Shown: positions 24,518-33,917, numbered from the stretch's first letter. The stretch is 64,000 nucleotides of DNA from an uncultured Collinsella sp. (GCA_902489775.1 CABUBH010000003.1:14704-78703), one strand, 5' to 3'. Notes: generated by a model not told the origin, from the sequence alone. Numbers and translations: made by a program.

Positions 24518-24794
24518 GGGTGCCTTCCTAAAAATTAGTTTGGTCATACTTTGCCATAAACCACATCTGTTCGCAAACAGAGAGGGCTTCGTGGAGATTT
24601 CCGACCGTTTGCCGCCAAATAATTACCGATTACGGCATCAAACAATTTGTTAGGTTCACCCATCAAAAAGTGTGATAGAACATTACTAACAAACTTTTTG
24701 TTTGGCATCCACATAAAAGTTCAGCCGTGTGAATGGGATCGGGCTGAAACGCGTATGCGGGGGCCGGCAAGAGAGGACTTAAGGAGTTCACCGT
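24518..24794. promoter_or_regulatory. Divergent control region of second YheO-type regulator and dpaL
   Basis: No gene. It contains ACCGTTTGCCGC (24604-24615), the inverse of the GCGGTAAACGGT element in the first control region with one difference. An inverted repeat CAAAC-N5-GTTTG (about 24688-24703) lies nearer dpaL. A plus-strand promoter is not certain; TTGTTA near 24645 is a possible -35. Confidence 0.4.
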
Positions 24795-26009
24795 ATGGCC
24801 GATAAGATCCAGTGGGCGGGCAACACGATGCCCAAGAGCGATGACAAGCACTTGGGAATCATGAGTCTCGACCACGTGAAGAAGGCCCGTGCCTTCCACC
24901 AGTCGTTCCCTCAATATACCGTCACCCCGCTTGCCCGCCTGGACGGTCAGGCTGCGTGCCTGGGTCTGTCCAACCTGTGCGTTAAGGACGAGAGCTATCG
25001 CTTTGGCCTCAACGCCTTTAAGGTTCTGGGCGGCTCGTTTGCCATGGCCAACTACATTGCCAACGAGACCGGCAAGGACGTTGCCGACTGCACCTTCGAT
25101 TACCTGACCTCCGATCAGCTGGCCGAGGACTTTGGCCAGGCTACCTTCTTTACCGCCACCGACGGCAACCATGGCCGCGGCGTGGCATGGGCTGCCAACA
25201 AGCTGGGCCAGAAGGCTGTCGTGCACATGCCCAAGGGTTCCACCAAGCCCCGCTTCGATAACATCGCCGCCGAGGGCGCCACGGTGACCATTGAAGAGGT
25301 CAACTACGACGAGTGCGTGCGCATGGCCGCCGCCGAGGCCGACGCCTGCGAGCGCGGCGTCATCGTTCAGGACACCGCCTGGGAGGGCTACGAGAAGATC
25401 CCGTCCTGGATCATGGAGGGTTACGGCACCATGGCTTCCGAGGCTGCCGAGCAGCTGCGCGAGATGGCCATCAACCGCCCGACGCACGTGTTTGTCCAGG
25501 CTGGCGTGGGTTCGCTCGCCGGCGCCGTGGTGGGCTACTTCACCAACCTGTATCCCGATAACCCGCCCACCTTCGTCGTGGTTGAGTGCGCGCCTGCCGC
25601 CTGCCTGTACAAGGGCGCTGCCGCCGGCGACGGCGATCCGCGCATCGTGGACGGCGACATGCCTTCCATCATGGCCGGCCTGTGCTGCGGCGAACCCAAC
25701 ATCCTGGGCTGGGATATCCTGCGCAACCACACCACCGCCTTCGTGTCCTGCCCCGACTGGGTCACCGCTCGCGGCATGCGCACCCTGGGCGCTCCCGAGA
25801 AGGGCGACCCGCGCGTCATCTCCGGCGAGTCCGGCGCTGTGACCACCGGCCTGGTCGAGACTCTCATGCTCGATCCCGAGTACGCCGAGCTCAAGGAACT
25901 CATCGGCCTGGACAAGACGAGCTCCGTGCTCTGCTTCTCCACCGAGGGCGACACCGATCCGGATCAGTACCGTCGCATCGTTTGGGAGGGCGAGTATCCC
26001 ACTTGCTAG
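24795..26009 (+). CDS. dpaL: 2,3-diaminopropionate ammonia-lyase
   Basis: 404 aa, PLP fold type II. The PLP lysine is Lys76 in RFGLNAFKVLGGS; a DGNHGRGVAWAA phosphate/substrate loop, a QAGVGSLAGAVVGYF glycine loop and SGESGAVTTG near the C-terminus complete the family pattern. Length matches E. coli YgeX (398 aa). The enzyme converts diaminopropionate via aminoacrylate to pyruvate and two ammonia, giving the carbon and nitrogen yield of the pathway. First gene of the second half of the purine cluster. A GGGC-GCGGAGCA hairpin (26025-26056) lies before ygeY. Confidence 0.95.
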   Translation: MADKIQWAGNTMPKSDDKHLGIMSLDHVKKARAFHQSFPQYTVTPLARLDGQAACLGLSNLCVKDESYRFGLNAFKVLGGSFAMANYIANETGKDVADCTFDYLTSDQLAEDFGQATFFTATDGNHGRGVAWAANKLGQKAVVHMPKGSTKPRFDNIAAEGATVTIEEVNYDECVRMAAAEADACERGVIVQDTAWEGYEKIPSWIMEGYGTMASEAAEQLREMAINRPTHVFVQAGVGSLAGAVVGYFTNLYPDNPPTFVVVECAPAACLYKGAAAGDGDPRIVDGDMPSIMAGLCCGEPNILGWDILRNHTTAFVSCPDWVTARGMRTLGAPEKGDPRVISGESGAVTTGLVETLMLDPEYAELKELIGLDKTSSVLCFSTEGDTDPDQYRRIVWEGEYPTC

Positions 26010-26162
26010 CAGGATGACCTGTCCGGGCGGCGGAGCAAACATATGCTCCGCTGCCCTACGTTAACTTGCTTGCCGGATGCTCGACCTCACGCTGCTTGGC
26101 ACAAGTGATCTATCTGAAAGAAATCCACCTGTAGGTAAACCCTTGTAGAAAGGTTGACTGTA

Positions 26163-27548
26163 ATGACTAAAGAACTCGATTTTGATGCCATTAAGGCTGC
26201 TGCGGAGTCCCACCGTGCTGATATGACGCGTTTTCTTCGCGCAATGATTAGCCATCCTTCCGAGTCCTGCGAGGAGGGCGAGGTTGTCGCTTGCATCAAG
26301 GCCGAGATGGAGAGCCTTGGCTATGACGAGGTCAAGGTCGACGGCCTGGGCAACGTCATGGGCTTTATGGGCGAGGGCGACAAGATCATCGCCATCGACT
26401 CCCATATCGACACCGTCGGCATCGGCAACATCGAGAACTGGGATGCCGATCCCTATGAGGGCTACGAGACCGACGAGATCATCTACGGCCGCGGCGGCTC
26501 TGACCAGGAGGGCGGCATGGCTTCTGCTACCTATGCTGCCAAGATGATGAAGGACATGGGCCTCATCCCCGAGGGCTACAAGATCATGGTCGTCGGCACC
26601 GTCCAGGAAGAGGACTGCGACGGCATGTGCTGGCAGTACATCTACAACAAGGACGGCATTAAGCCCGAGTTCGTCATTTCCACCGAGCCCACCGACGGCG
26701 GCATCTATCGCGGTCACCGCGGCCGCATGGAGATCCGCGTCGACGTTCACGGCACCTCCTGCCACGGCTCCGCTCCCGACCGCGGCGACAACGCCATCTA
26801 CAAGATGGCCGACATCATCGCCGACGTCCGCGCCCTCAACAACAACGGCTGTGACGAGTCGACCGACATCAAGGGCCTCGTCAAGATGCTCGACCCCAAG
26901 TACAACCCCGAGCACTTCGAGGACGCCCGCTTCCTGGGCCGCGGCACCTGCACCGTCAGCCAGATCTTCTACACCAGCCCCAGCCGCTGCGCTGTCGCTG
27001 ACTCCTGCGCCATCTCCATCGACCGTCGCATGACCGCCGGTGAGACCTGGGAGTCCTGCCTGGACGAGATCCGTAACCTGCCGGCCGCCAAGAAGTACGG
27101 CGACGACGTGAAGGTCTCCATGTACATGTACGACCGTCCGTCCTGGACCGGCGAGGTCTACGAGACCGAGGCTTACTTCCCCACGTGGATCAACAAGGAG
27201 ACCGCTCCGCACGTCAAGGCCCTCGTCGACGCCCACAAGGCCATGTTCGGTGACGAGCGCATCGGCTGCGAGCCCAGCATGGACAAGCGCACCGGTCGTC
27301 CGCTGTGCGACAAGTGGACCTTCTCCACGAACTGCGTCTCCATCCAGGGCCGCTACGGCATCCCCTGCGTGGGCTTTGGCCCGGGTGCCGAGTCTCAGGC
27401 TCACGCTCCCAACGAGGTCACCTACAAGGACGACCTGGTCACCGCTGCCGCCATGTATGTGGCTGCCCTGAACCTCTACGATCCGAGCCAGGCCGATGGC
27501 GACGCCACCGTGTTCCGCGCCGGTCTGACCAACAACAAGATCGATTAG
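26163..27548 (+). CDS. ygeY: YgeY family M20 metallohydrolase (selenium-metabolism-linked)
   Basis: 461 aa from ATG 26163, with AGAAAGG 9 nt upstream; a TTG nine bases earlier is in frame but too close to it. M20 dinuclear-zinc features: IAIDSHIDTVGIG (His and Asp ligands), GRGGSDQEGGMASA, VGTVQEEDCDG (catalytic Glu pair) and HGTSCHGSAPDRGDNAIY. The family deacylates or hydrolyses amide bonds of amino-acid derivatives and co-occurs with dpaL and ygeW in purine-degrading anaerobes. The specific substrate is inferred to be a carbamoyl- or ureido-diaminopropionate-type product. A CCGGGGGAC/GTCCCCGG hairpin near 27572-27595 may process or attenuate before ygeW. Confidence 0.93.
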   Translation: MTKELDFDAIKAAAESHRADMTRFLRAMISHPSESCEEGEVVACIKAEMESLGYDEVKVDGLGNVMGFMGEGDKIIAIDSHIDTVGIGNIENWDADPYEGYETDEIIYGRGGSDQEGGMASATYAAKMMKDMGLIPEGYKIMVVGTVQEEDCDGMCWQYIYNKDGIKPEFVISTEPTDGGIYRGHRGRMEIRVDVHGTSCHGSAPDRGDNAIYKMADIIADVRALNNNGCDESTDIKGLVKMLDPKYNPEHFEDARFLGRGTCTVSQIFYTSPSRCAVADSCAISIDRRMTAGETWESCLDEIRNLPAAKKYGDDVKVSMYMYDRPSWTGEVYETEAYFPTWINKETAPHVKALVDAHKAMFGDERIGCEPSMDKRTGRPLCDKWTFSTNCVSIQGRYGIPCVGFGPGAESQAHAPNEVTYKDDLVTAAAMYVAALNLYDPSQADGDATVFRAGLTNNKID

Positions 27549-27749
27549 TCCCATTCCTCGATTTTGTTGAGCCGGGGGACGCTCGTGTCCCCGGCACCCC
27601 CTGTTGACTTGGGGCCCGCGGTCGTTATCTCCCATGCTTCCTCAACGGTGGCGGGTCCTCGTCATGGTGCTCTGCATGTTCTAGCCACACGCGCATGCCG
27701 GAGCACATCTACTCATTGCGATCGTTTCATCTTTAGAAAGGACATTTCC

Positions 27750-28952
27750 ATGGACGCTAAGTTTACCGAGCTCGTCGAGCAGCTGAACGGCCTCGATTTT
27801 AAGGGTATGTACGGTAGCGACTTCCTGCACACTTGGGACAAGACCACCGACGAGCTCAAGGCGCTCTACATCGTCGCCGACGCCCTGCGCGAGCTGCGCG
27901 AGAACAACGTCTCGTCCAAGATCTTCGACTCGGGCCTGGCAGTCTCCCTGTTCCGCGACAACTCCACCCGTACGCGCTTCTCTTTCTCTAAGGCCGCCAA
28001 CCTGCTCGGCCTTGAGCTGCAGGACCTGGACGAGAAGAAGTCCCAGATCGCCCACGGCGAGACCGTCCGCGAGACCGCTACCATGATCTCCTTCATGGCC
28101 GACGTCATCGGCATCCGCGATGACATGTACATCGGCAAGGGCGATGCCTACATGGCCGAGGTCTCCGAGTCCGTGCAGCAGGCCTACGAGGACGGCGTTC
28201 TGGATCACCGTCCCACGCTTATTTCCCTGCAGTCCGACTCCGATCACCCCACGCAGTCCTCTGCCGACATGCTCTACCTCATCAACGAGTTTGGCGGCCT
28301 CGAGAACCTCAAGGGCAAGAAGGTTGCCGTCACCTGGGCCTATTCGCCCTCTTACGGCAAGCCGCTGTCCTGCCCGCAGTCGCTGATCAGCCTGCTGCCC
28401 CGCTTTGGCATGGACGTCACCCTGGCCCACCCCGAGGGCTACGACCTCATGCCCGAGGTCGTCGAGCGCGCCAAGGGCTATGCCGCCGAGTCCGGCACCA
28501 CCTTTAAGCAGGTCAACACCATGGCCGAGGCCTTCGAGGGCGCCGACATCGTGATCCCCAAGAGCTGGGCTCCGTTTGCCGCCATGGAGAAGCGTACCAA
28601 CCTGTACGCCGAGGGCGACGACGCCGGCATCGCTGCGCTCGAGAAGGAGCTGCTCGCCCAGAACGCCACCCATCAGGACTGGTGCTCTACGACCGAGCTC
28701 ATGGAGAAGACTGCCAACGGCCAGGACACCATCTTTATGCACCCGCTGCCCGCCGACATCTCCGGTGTCTCCTGCGAGCACGGCGAGGTCAACGCCGACG
28801 TCTTCGACATGCACCGCGTGGGCATGTACAAGGAGGCCAGCTACAAGCCGTACGCCATCGCTGCCATGATGTTCCTGCAGAAGGTTGCCGATCCCGCCGC
28901 TACCCTCAAGGCCCTCGACGAGCGCAACACCGCTCGTTGGCTCCAGGCCTAA
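27750..28952 (+). CDS. ygeW: YgeW knotted carbamoyltransferase
   Basis: 400 aa from ATG 27750 (AGAAAGGA upstream). Carbamoyl-phosphate binding motif NSTRTRFSF near residue 72 and HPLPADISG near 331 show the aspartate/ornithine transcarbamylase fold. The residues around DEKKSQIAHGETVRETATM and the length equal E. coli YgeW (396 aa), a knotted transcarbamylase of uncertain natural substrate. In this context it would run catabolically, releasing carbamoyl phosphate from a purine-derived ureido compound; this is inference. Ended by a terminator 25 nt downstream. Confidence 0.94.
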   Translation: MDAKFTELVEQLNGLDFKGMYGSDFLHTWDKTTDELKALYIVADALRELRENNVSSKIFDSGLAVSLFRDNSTRTRFSFSKAANLLGLELQDLDEKKSQIAHGETVRETATMISFMADVIGIRDDMYIGKGDAYMAEVSESVQQAYEDGVLDHRPTLISLQSDSDHPTQSSADMLYLINEFGGLENLKGKKVAVTWAYSPSYGKPLSCPQSLISLLPRFGMDVTLAHPEGYDLMPEVVERAKGYAAESGTTFKQVNTMAEAFEGADIVIPKSWAPFAAMEKRTNLYAEGDDAGIAALEKELLAQNATHQDWCSTTELMEKTANGQDTIFMHPLPADISGVSCEHGEVNADVFDMHRVGMYKEASYKPYAIAAMMFLQKVADPAATLKALDERNTARWLQA

Positions 28953-28976
28953 AGCCGGGTTGAGGTAAGCCATGTA

Positions 28977-29016
28977 AAGGGGGCGCTCTGCCAACCGGCG
29001 GGGTGCCCCTTTTTTG
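28977..29016 (+). terminator. Terminator after ygeW
   Basis: AAGGGGGCG pairs with TGCCCCTT around a GC-rich loop, followed by TTTTTTG. The 86-bp space to the mocA-like ATG suggests the downstream genes may have their own promoter. Confidence 0.85.
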
Positions 29017-29102
29017 CATCGCGGGCGTGCGGGATAAGTGCTTTCGATGTGGATGCCCGCGGCGCGAGTTATGGGTACGATGGTTTCAGGGGAGGTATCA
29101 CC

Positions 29103-29717
29103 ATGAAACTTGGATGCGTCATTATGGCCTCGGGCGAGGGCAAGCGGTTTGGCTCTAACAAGATGCTTGCCGATATCTATGGCGAGCCGCTGATTGCCCG
29201 GACCATCGATTCGGTTCCCCGGGGCTTTGACGTTGTGGTCTCGACGCGTTGGCCCGAGGTCGCCCAGATTTGCGAGGACAAGCATTGCCCGTGCGTGCTG
29301 CACGATGGCGAGCTGCGCAGCGAAAGCGTCCGTGCGGGCCTTTCGTGGGGAGTCGAACGCAACTGGAAAGGTTGCCTCTTTTTGCCGGGCGACCAGCCGC
29401 TTGTGAGCGCGGACTCTTTTGAGGCCATGGTTCGCGCGTTTGACGAGCGTGGCCGCAAACATCCGGTGCGCTTGGCGTGCAACGGTGAGCCTTCGAGCCC
29501 GGTGCTCTTTCCGGCGGAACTGTTCGATGCACTTATGTGTCTTGAGGGCAAGGACGGCGGGGGTTCGATCCTCAAGGACCGTACCGACGTGGTGCTGGTC
29601 GAGGCGCGCGCCTACGAGCTGTGGGACGTCGATACCGCCAAGGGACAGCAACGCATAACGGAGCATATCGCCGCTTGCTCGTATTTTGATCGCGTGGCCA
29701 ACTGCATCAATCAATAA
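29103..29717 (+). CDS. MocA-like molybdenum cofactor nucleotidyltransferase (YgfJ type)
   Basis: 204 aa from ATG 29103, with GGGGAGG upstream. The nucleotidyltransferase signature CVIMASGEGKRFGSNKML (residues 5-22) and FLPGDQPLVSADSF (metal-binding Asp) mark the MobA/MocA fold. This clade accompanies yqeB, yqeC and selenium-dependent hydroxylases and is presumed to attach CMP or a related nucleotide to molybdopterin before insertion into the Mo enzyme at 10659. Ends 9 nt before hyuA. Confidence 0.9.
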   Translation: MKLGCVIMASGEGKRFGSNKMLADIYGEPLIARTIDSVPRGFDVVVSTRWPEVAQICEDKHCPCVLHDGELRSESVRAGLSWGVERNWKGCLFLPGDQPLVSADSFEAMVRAFDERGRKHPVRLACNGEPSSPVLFPAELFDALMCLEGKDGGGSILKDRTDVVLVEARAYELWDVDTAKGQQRITEHIAACSYFDRVANCINQ

Positions 29718-29726
29718 GGAGCAATT

Positions 29727-31094
29727 ATGATCATCATCAAAAACGGCGCGCTCGTGACGCCTCAGGGGCTTCGCCGCGCCGATCTTGCCATGGAGGGCGA
29801 TAAGATTGCGCGGATTGCCGCGGCAATCGAGCCGGGCGAGGGCGATACCGTCCAGGACGCCACCGACTGTTGGGTGTTCCCCGGCTTTATCGACGGCCAC
29901 ACGCACATGCAGTGCTGGACTGGCATGGATTGGACGGCCGATAGCTTTGAGACCGGTACGCGTGCGGCTGCCTGCGGCGGTACGACGACCATCGTGGACT
30001 ACGCGACGGCCGATCGCGGCGTGACCATGCCCGATGCCTTGGCCGAGTGGCATCGCCGCGCCGACGGAACCTGCACGGCCAACTACGCGTTTCATATGGC
30101 ACTCGCCGAGTGGAACGAGCGCAACCGCGCCGATCTTTCGGCCATGCGCGAGGCGGGCGTGTCGTCGTTTAAGACCTACTTTGCCTATGACCACCTGCGC
30201 TTGGACGATGCCGAGACGCTCGAGGTGTTGGAGGAGCTCAAGCGCGTGGGCGGTATCCTGTGCGTGCATTGCGAGAACGGCACGTTGGTGAATGAACTGC
30301 AGAAGCGCGTGTACGAGCAGGGGATTCATGGGCCCGAGGGGCATGCGCTCAGCCGTCCGGACGTGTGCGAGGCCGAGGCCGTGAGCCGCCTACTGTATCT
30401 GGCACACTTGGCCGGGGACGCTCCGGTCAACGTGGTGCACCTTTCGACCAAGCTGGGGCTCGAGGCCATTCGCGCTGCCAAAGCGCGCGGGCAGAAGAAC
30501 ATCTATGTCGAGACCTGCCCTCAGTATCTGATGCTCGATGATACCTGCTATCTGGAGCAGGGAGAGGACGGCTTTGCCGGCGCCAAGTATGTGATGAGTC
30601 CGCCGCTGCGCCATGCCGGTGACCGTGCCGCGTTGCGCGAGGCGCTTGTGGCCGGCGAGATCGATACGATTGCAACCGACCACTGCAGCTTTAACCTGCA
30701 CGGGCAAAAGGACCGCGGGCGCGACGATTTCCGCGCGATTCCCAACGGCGGGCCCGGTGTGGAGCATCGCCCCGTCTCGATCGCTACGAGCTTTGAGGGA
30801 CAGCTGGGTCCCGAGGATTTGTGCCGCTTGATGAGTGAGAACCCGGCGCGCGTCTTTGGCATGTATCCGCGCAAGGGCTGTCTTGCCGAGGGTGCCGATG
30901 CCGACGTGTGCGTGTGGGATCCAAAGGCGCGCTGGACCATTAGCGCGGCGACGCAGCATCAGGCCGTGGACTACACGCCGCTCGAGGGCTTTGAGGCGCA
31001 TGGCCGCGCCAAGGCTGTGTTTGTGAACGGCGTGCTGGCTGCGCGCGACGGCGAGCCCACCGGAGCCCAGCCCGGTCGCTACGTCCCCCGCTAG
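29727..31094 (+). CDS. hyuA: Dihydropyrimidinase/hydantoinase-type amidohydrolase
   Basis: 455 aa, AAGGAG upstream. Zn ligands GHTHMQCW (His58, His60), the carboxylated lysine in SFKTYFAYD (Lys149), CVHCENG (His), VVHLSTK and a final IATDHC Asp match cyclic amidohydrolases of the hydantoinase group. E. coli HyuA acts on hydantoins; in purine clusters it probably opens an imidazolone or hydantoin ring derived from the purine. It follows the mocA-like gene with 9 nt spacing, so both are one unit. A 63-bp palindrome begins 30 bp after the stop. Confidence 0.92.
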   Translation: MIIIKNGALVTPQGLRRADLAMEGDKIARIAAAIEPGEGDTVQDATDCWVFPGFIDGHTHMQCWTGMDWTADSFETGTRAAACGGTTTIVDYATADRGVTMPDALAEWHRRADGTCTANYAFHMALAEWNERNRADLSAMREAGVSSFKTYFAYDHLRLDDAETLEVLEELKRVGGILCVHCENGTLVNELQKRVYEQGIHGPEGHALSRPDVCEAEAVSRLLYLAHLAGDAPVNVVHLSTKLGLEAIRAAKARGQKNIYVETCPQYLMLDDTCYLEQGEDGFAGAKYVMSPPLRHAGDRAALREALVAGEIDTIATDHCSFNLHGQKDRGRDDFRAIPNGGPGVEHRPVSIATSFEGQLGPEDLCRLMSENPARVFGMYPRKGCLAEGADADVCVWDPKARWTISAATQHQAVDYTPLEGFEAHGRAKAVFVNGVLAARDGEPTGAQPGRYVPR

Positions 31095-31123
31095 CAGGAA
31101 GATCACCGGATTCCCCTCCGCAG

Positions 31124-31186
31124 TTGCGGTGGAATAGTTCCTGTTTAGCCGCCAAATAGGCCGTTTCAGGAACTATTCCACCGCAA
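31124..31186. repeat. 63-bp palindromic element A
   Basis: TTGCGGTGGAATAGTTCCTG (31124-31143) is matched by its exact inverse at 31167-31186, with a 23-nt centre containing TTTAGCCGCC. The outer TTGCGGTGxAATA is shared with element B at 33918-33980, also 63 bp. It could serve as a two-way terminator for hyuA and the convergent yqeC, but has no strong T-run. Confidence 0.88.
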
Positions 31187-31213
31187 TTTATGGGTCTGCT
31201 GGGGCAGTGCCGG

Positions 31214-31948
31214 CTACTTGAGGCTGGTGGCGACGATGGGGCGGCCGAGGGCTGCCTCGAAGCGGTCGGCCATCGTGGGGTCGCTGAGCGTGTCGACTTG
31301 GTTGAGCATGACGCGTGCGGTGCTGAGTCCCAGCGCCTGCATCTCGGCATTGAGCACCTGGGCGACGCGCTCGGGTGTGGCGATGTCGGTGGGCTCGCAG
31401 CCGCAGCGCTCGCAGAAGAGCTCGGGGCGGTGGACAACCTCGGCGACGGGCTTGCCCAGCCCCGAGGCGCCGACGAGCCAGATGACGTTGGCCGTGCCGG
31501 CGGGAACGACCGGCTCCCACGGGGCGTGGGCCTTGAGCGGGAGCCGCTTGCTGCCGTCCGCCTCGGCCAGGACGTAGTCAAAGCGCTGCGCCAGCTGGTC
31601 GAGCGGCTCGGCAGGGGAGGAGAGCTTGCCCGTCTCCGGGTCCAAAACACCCGCCTGGCAGATACTTCCGCGGCTCATGCCCGCGCATGCCTCGCAGGTG
31701 CAACCGGGGACATGCGAGGCGCCCGGCTTCCAAGGCGCGGCGTCCAGGCGACGGCTCGACCCGTCCCACGGCACGCCGGCGACGGGGAACATATGCGTGG
31801 TGGTGCAGAGGAGCGCGCGGCCGCCAGCGCGCATAAGCTCAAGGCCGAGCGTCTTTAGCAAGGTCGACTTGCCGCCGCTGCCGATAATCGCGGTAATGCC
31901 CGGCTCGATCCTGAGCGCCGAGACAAGATTGCCGCTAACCGTTCCCAT
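31214..31948 (-). CDS. yqeC: Selenium-dependent hydroxylase accessory protein YqeC
   Basis: 244 aa from ATG 31948. A P-loop IIGSGGKSTLL (21-31), a Walker B-like DYVLAEADGSKRLPLKAHAPWEPVVP and the VARVMLNQVD region match YqeC, a putative GTP/ATP-binding protein found only with selenium-dependent molybdenum hydroxylases. It contains an additional Cys-rich stretch CTCEAC near residue 83 and CERCGC near 178 that could bind metal or selenium. It is transcribed opposite to yqeB, sharing a 102-bp divergent promoter region. Role: probably selenium insertion into the Mo cofactor; not proven. Confidence 0.92.
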   Translation of the reverse strand: MGTVSGNLVSALRIEPGITAIIGSGGKSTLLKTLGLELMRAGGRALLCTTTHMFPVAGVPWDGSSRRLDAAPWKPGASHVPGCTCEACAGMSRGSICQAGVLDPETGKLSSPAEPLDQLAQRFDYVLAEADGSKRLPLKAHAPWEPVVPAGTANVIWLVGASGLGKPVAEVVHRPELFCERCGCEPTDIATPERVAQVLNAEMQALGLSTARVMLNQVDTLSDPTMADRFEAALGRPIVATSLK

Positions 31949-32050
31949 CTGTTCACCGCCGTATAATACTGTGATAATAAATAATCATCAGAGTAGCGGT
32001 CGAACCGCTTTTGCTCTGCTCAAACCGTAGCACAGGGAGGTGCCCCGGGA

Positions 32051-32845
32051 ATGCTCGTTTATATTCGCGGCGCCGGCGATATCGCCACGGGCGTCGCCGC
32101 CCGTTTGGTGCGCGCCGGCGTGTCGGTCGTTATGGCAGATATCGCGGTTCCCACGTGCATCCGTCGCACAATCAGTTTTTGCGAGGCCATTCGCCTGGGC
32201 GAGGTCGAGGTCGAAGGCATTCGCGCTCGCTTGGCACAGACGCCGGCTGAGGCGCTTGCGATTACCGAGGCTGGAGACGTCGCCGTCGTGGTGGACCCTC
32301 AGGCCAAGATGCTCGACGAACTGAAGCCCGCGGCTGTGGTCGACGCGATTCTGGCCAAGCGCAATCTGGGTACCACGCGCGACATGGCGCCTGCCGTCAT
32401 CGCCGTGGGGCCGGGCTTTACCGCGCCGGTTGACTGCGACGCCGTGGTCGAAACCATGCGCGGGCATTTCCTGGGCCGTGTCATTACCCAAGGTTCGCCC
32501 CAGCCCAACACGGGCGTGCCGGGCATTATCGCCGGCTTTGGCAAGGAGCGTGTTATCCACAGCCCCGCTGCCGGCGTGTTTCGGTCCGACCGCGCAATCG
32601 GCGACATCGTGAGCGCTGGAGACGTGATTGGCTACGCGGGCGATACGCCCATGTGCACGCAGATCGATGGCTGTCTGCGCGGGCTTTTGGCGAACGGCGT
32701 GCAGGTGACTGAGGGCTTTAAATGCGCCGATGTCGATCCGCGCGGCGATGCCAGCTATATCAACTATATTTCGGACAAGGCGACGTCGGTCGGCGGCGGC
32801 GTGCTCGAGGCACTCGCTATGCTCACCGATGTCTTTAGAGGATAG
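32051..32845 (+). CDS. yqeB: Selenium-dependent molybdenum hydroxylase system protein YqeB
   Basis: 264 aa from ATG 32051, AGGGAGG upstream. Starts with an XdhC-like Rossmann motif YIRGAGDIATGVAARLVRAG; contains IAVGPGFTAPVDCDAVVET and GVFRSDRAIGDIV. This corresponds to the EF2563/YqeB family, about half the length of E. coli YqeB, whose other half is a separate domain. It co-occurs with selD-dependent labile selenium cofactor. It is followed by xdhC after 9 nt. Confidence 0.92.
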   Translation: MLVYIRGAGDIATGVAARLVRAGVSVVMADIAVPTCIRRTISFCEAIRLGEVEVEGIRARLAQTPAEALAITEAGDVAVVVDPQAKMLDELKPAAVVDAILAKRNLGTTRDMAPAVIAVGPGFTAPVDCDAVVETMRGHFLGRVITQGSPQPNTGVPGIIAGFGKERVIHSPAAGVFRSDRAIGDIVSAGDVIGYAGDTPMCTQIDGCLRGLLANGVQVTEGFKCADVDPRGDASYINYISDKATSVGGGVLEALAMLTDVFRG

Positions 32846-32854
32846 AAGGCGGCA

Positions 32855-33898
32855 ATGGAAAAGCTCGATGTTGTGAATGCGGCGCTTGCCGCCCTGCGTG
32901 CTGGCGAGACGTGCGAGCTGGTGGTCGTGGCCGGCACGGCGGGGTCGTCGCCGCGCGGCGTGGGCGCCTGGATGGCCGTCTTTGCCGACGGTAGCCAGGC
33001 GGGCACCATCGGCGGCGGTAAGATCGAGCTCTTTGCGCTGGACGAGGCACGCGAGCTCCTGAGCGCGGGACAGTCGCGTCTGGTCCGCTACACCATGGGC
33101 GGCGAGAACTCCGATACCGGCATGATCTGCGGCGGAGCCATCTGCCTGTGCTATTTGCACCTGGACGCGACTCAGGCGCCGTTGTTCCAGGAGATTGCCG
33201 ATGTACTGGCGTGTCGCCGCATCGGAGACTTCGTCATCGACTTTGAGTCGTTTGTCGCAAGCGCACTCGAGGGCGATACGGCCGAGTACCATGGCGAGGA
33301 ATCGCGCCGCACCATTGCGGGCTGCCCCGGGCTTTCGCTGGTGGAGGAGGGGAGTAAGGTCACCTACACCAACGCGGCCTCCGAGATTCCCGCGGCACAC
33401 ATCGAGACGCTCTGCCCCGAGGGCCTGACCTACATCTTTGGCTGCGGCCACGTGGGCGCCGCGACGGCGCGGGTGCTCACGTCCGCGGGCTTTGCCGTCG
33501 TGGCTTGCGACGACCGCCCCGGCACGTTGACGCCCGAATGGGTGCCCGGCGTCTGCGACCGTCGTCTAGTCGACTACAAGAACCTGGACGAGCTGTGCCC
33601 CATCGGTCCGCGCGACTTGGTGGTCGTGGCCACGGCGGGTCATAAGTCCGATATCGATGTGGTGATTCAGGCCATGCGCGCCAAGCCAGCCTATCTGGGT
33701 TGCCTGGGCTCGCGCCGCAAGACGGCCTTTGTGCGCGCTCGCCTGGAGCAGGAGGGCTTTACGCAGGACCAGATCGACGAGCTGCACCTGCCGATCGGCG
33801 TTGCCATCGAGGCCGAGGACCCCGAGGAGATCGCCATCTCCATAGCCGCCGAGATGATCCACCTGCGCCGCACCAAGCTCGTTCCCCGTAAACGCTAA
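32855..33898 (+). CDS. xdhC: XdhC/CoxF family molybdenum hydroxylase maturation factor
   Basis: 347 aa. N-terminal XdhC/CoxI domain with VVVAGTAGSSPRGVGAWM and GTIGGGKIE; C-terminal Rossmann domain YIFGCGHVGAATARVLTSAGFAVVACDDRP and GCLGSRRKT. XdhC binds sulfurated molybdenum cofactor and hands it to xanthine dehydrogenase; here it probably serves the enzyme at 10659. Last gene of the purine/selenium island. A palindrome (33918-33980) and then the ribosomal cluster follow. Confidence 0.93.
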   Translation: MEKLDVVNAALAALRAGETCELVVVAGTAGSSPRGVGAWMAVFADGSQAGTIGGGKIELFALDEARELLSAGQSRLVRYTMGGENSDTGMICGGAICLCYLHLDATQAPLFQEIADVLACRRIGDFVIDFESFVASALEGDTAEYHGEESRRTIAGCPGLSLVEEGSKVTYTNAASEIPAAHIETLCPEGLTYIFGCGHVGAATARVLTSAGFAVVACDDRPGTLTPEWVPGVCDRRLVDYKNLDELCPIGPRDLVVVATAGHKSDIDVVIQAMRAKPAYLGCLGSRRKTAFVRARLEQEGFTQDQIDELHLPIGVAIEAEDPEEIAISIAAEMIHLRRTKLVPRKR

Positions 33899-33917
33899 TC
33901 TCATCCCCATCAATAAG

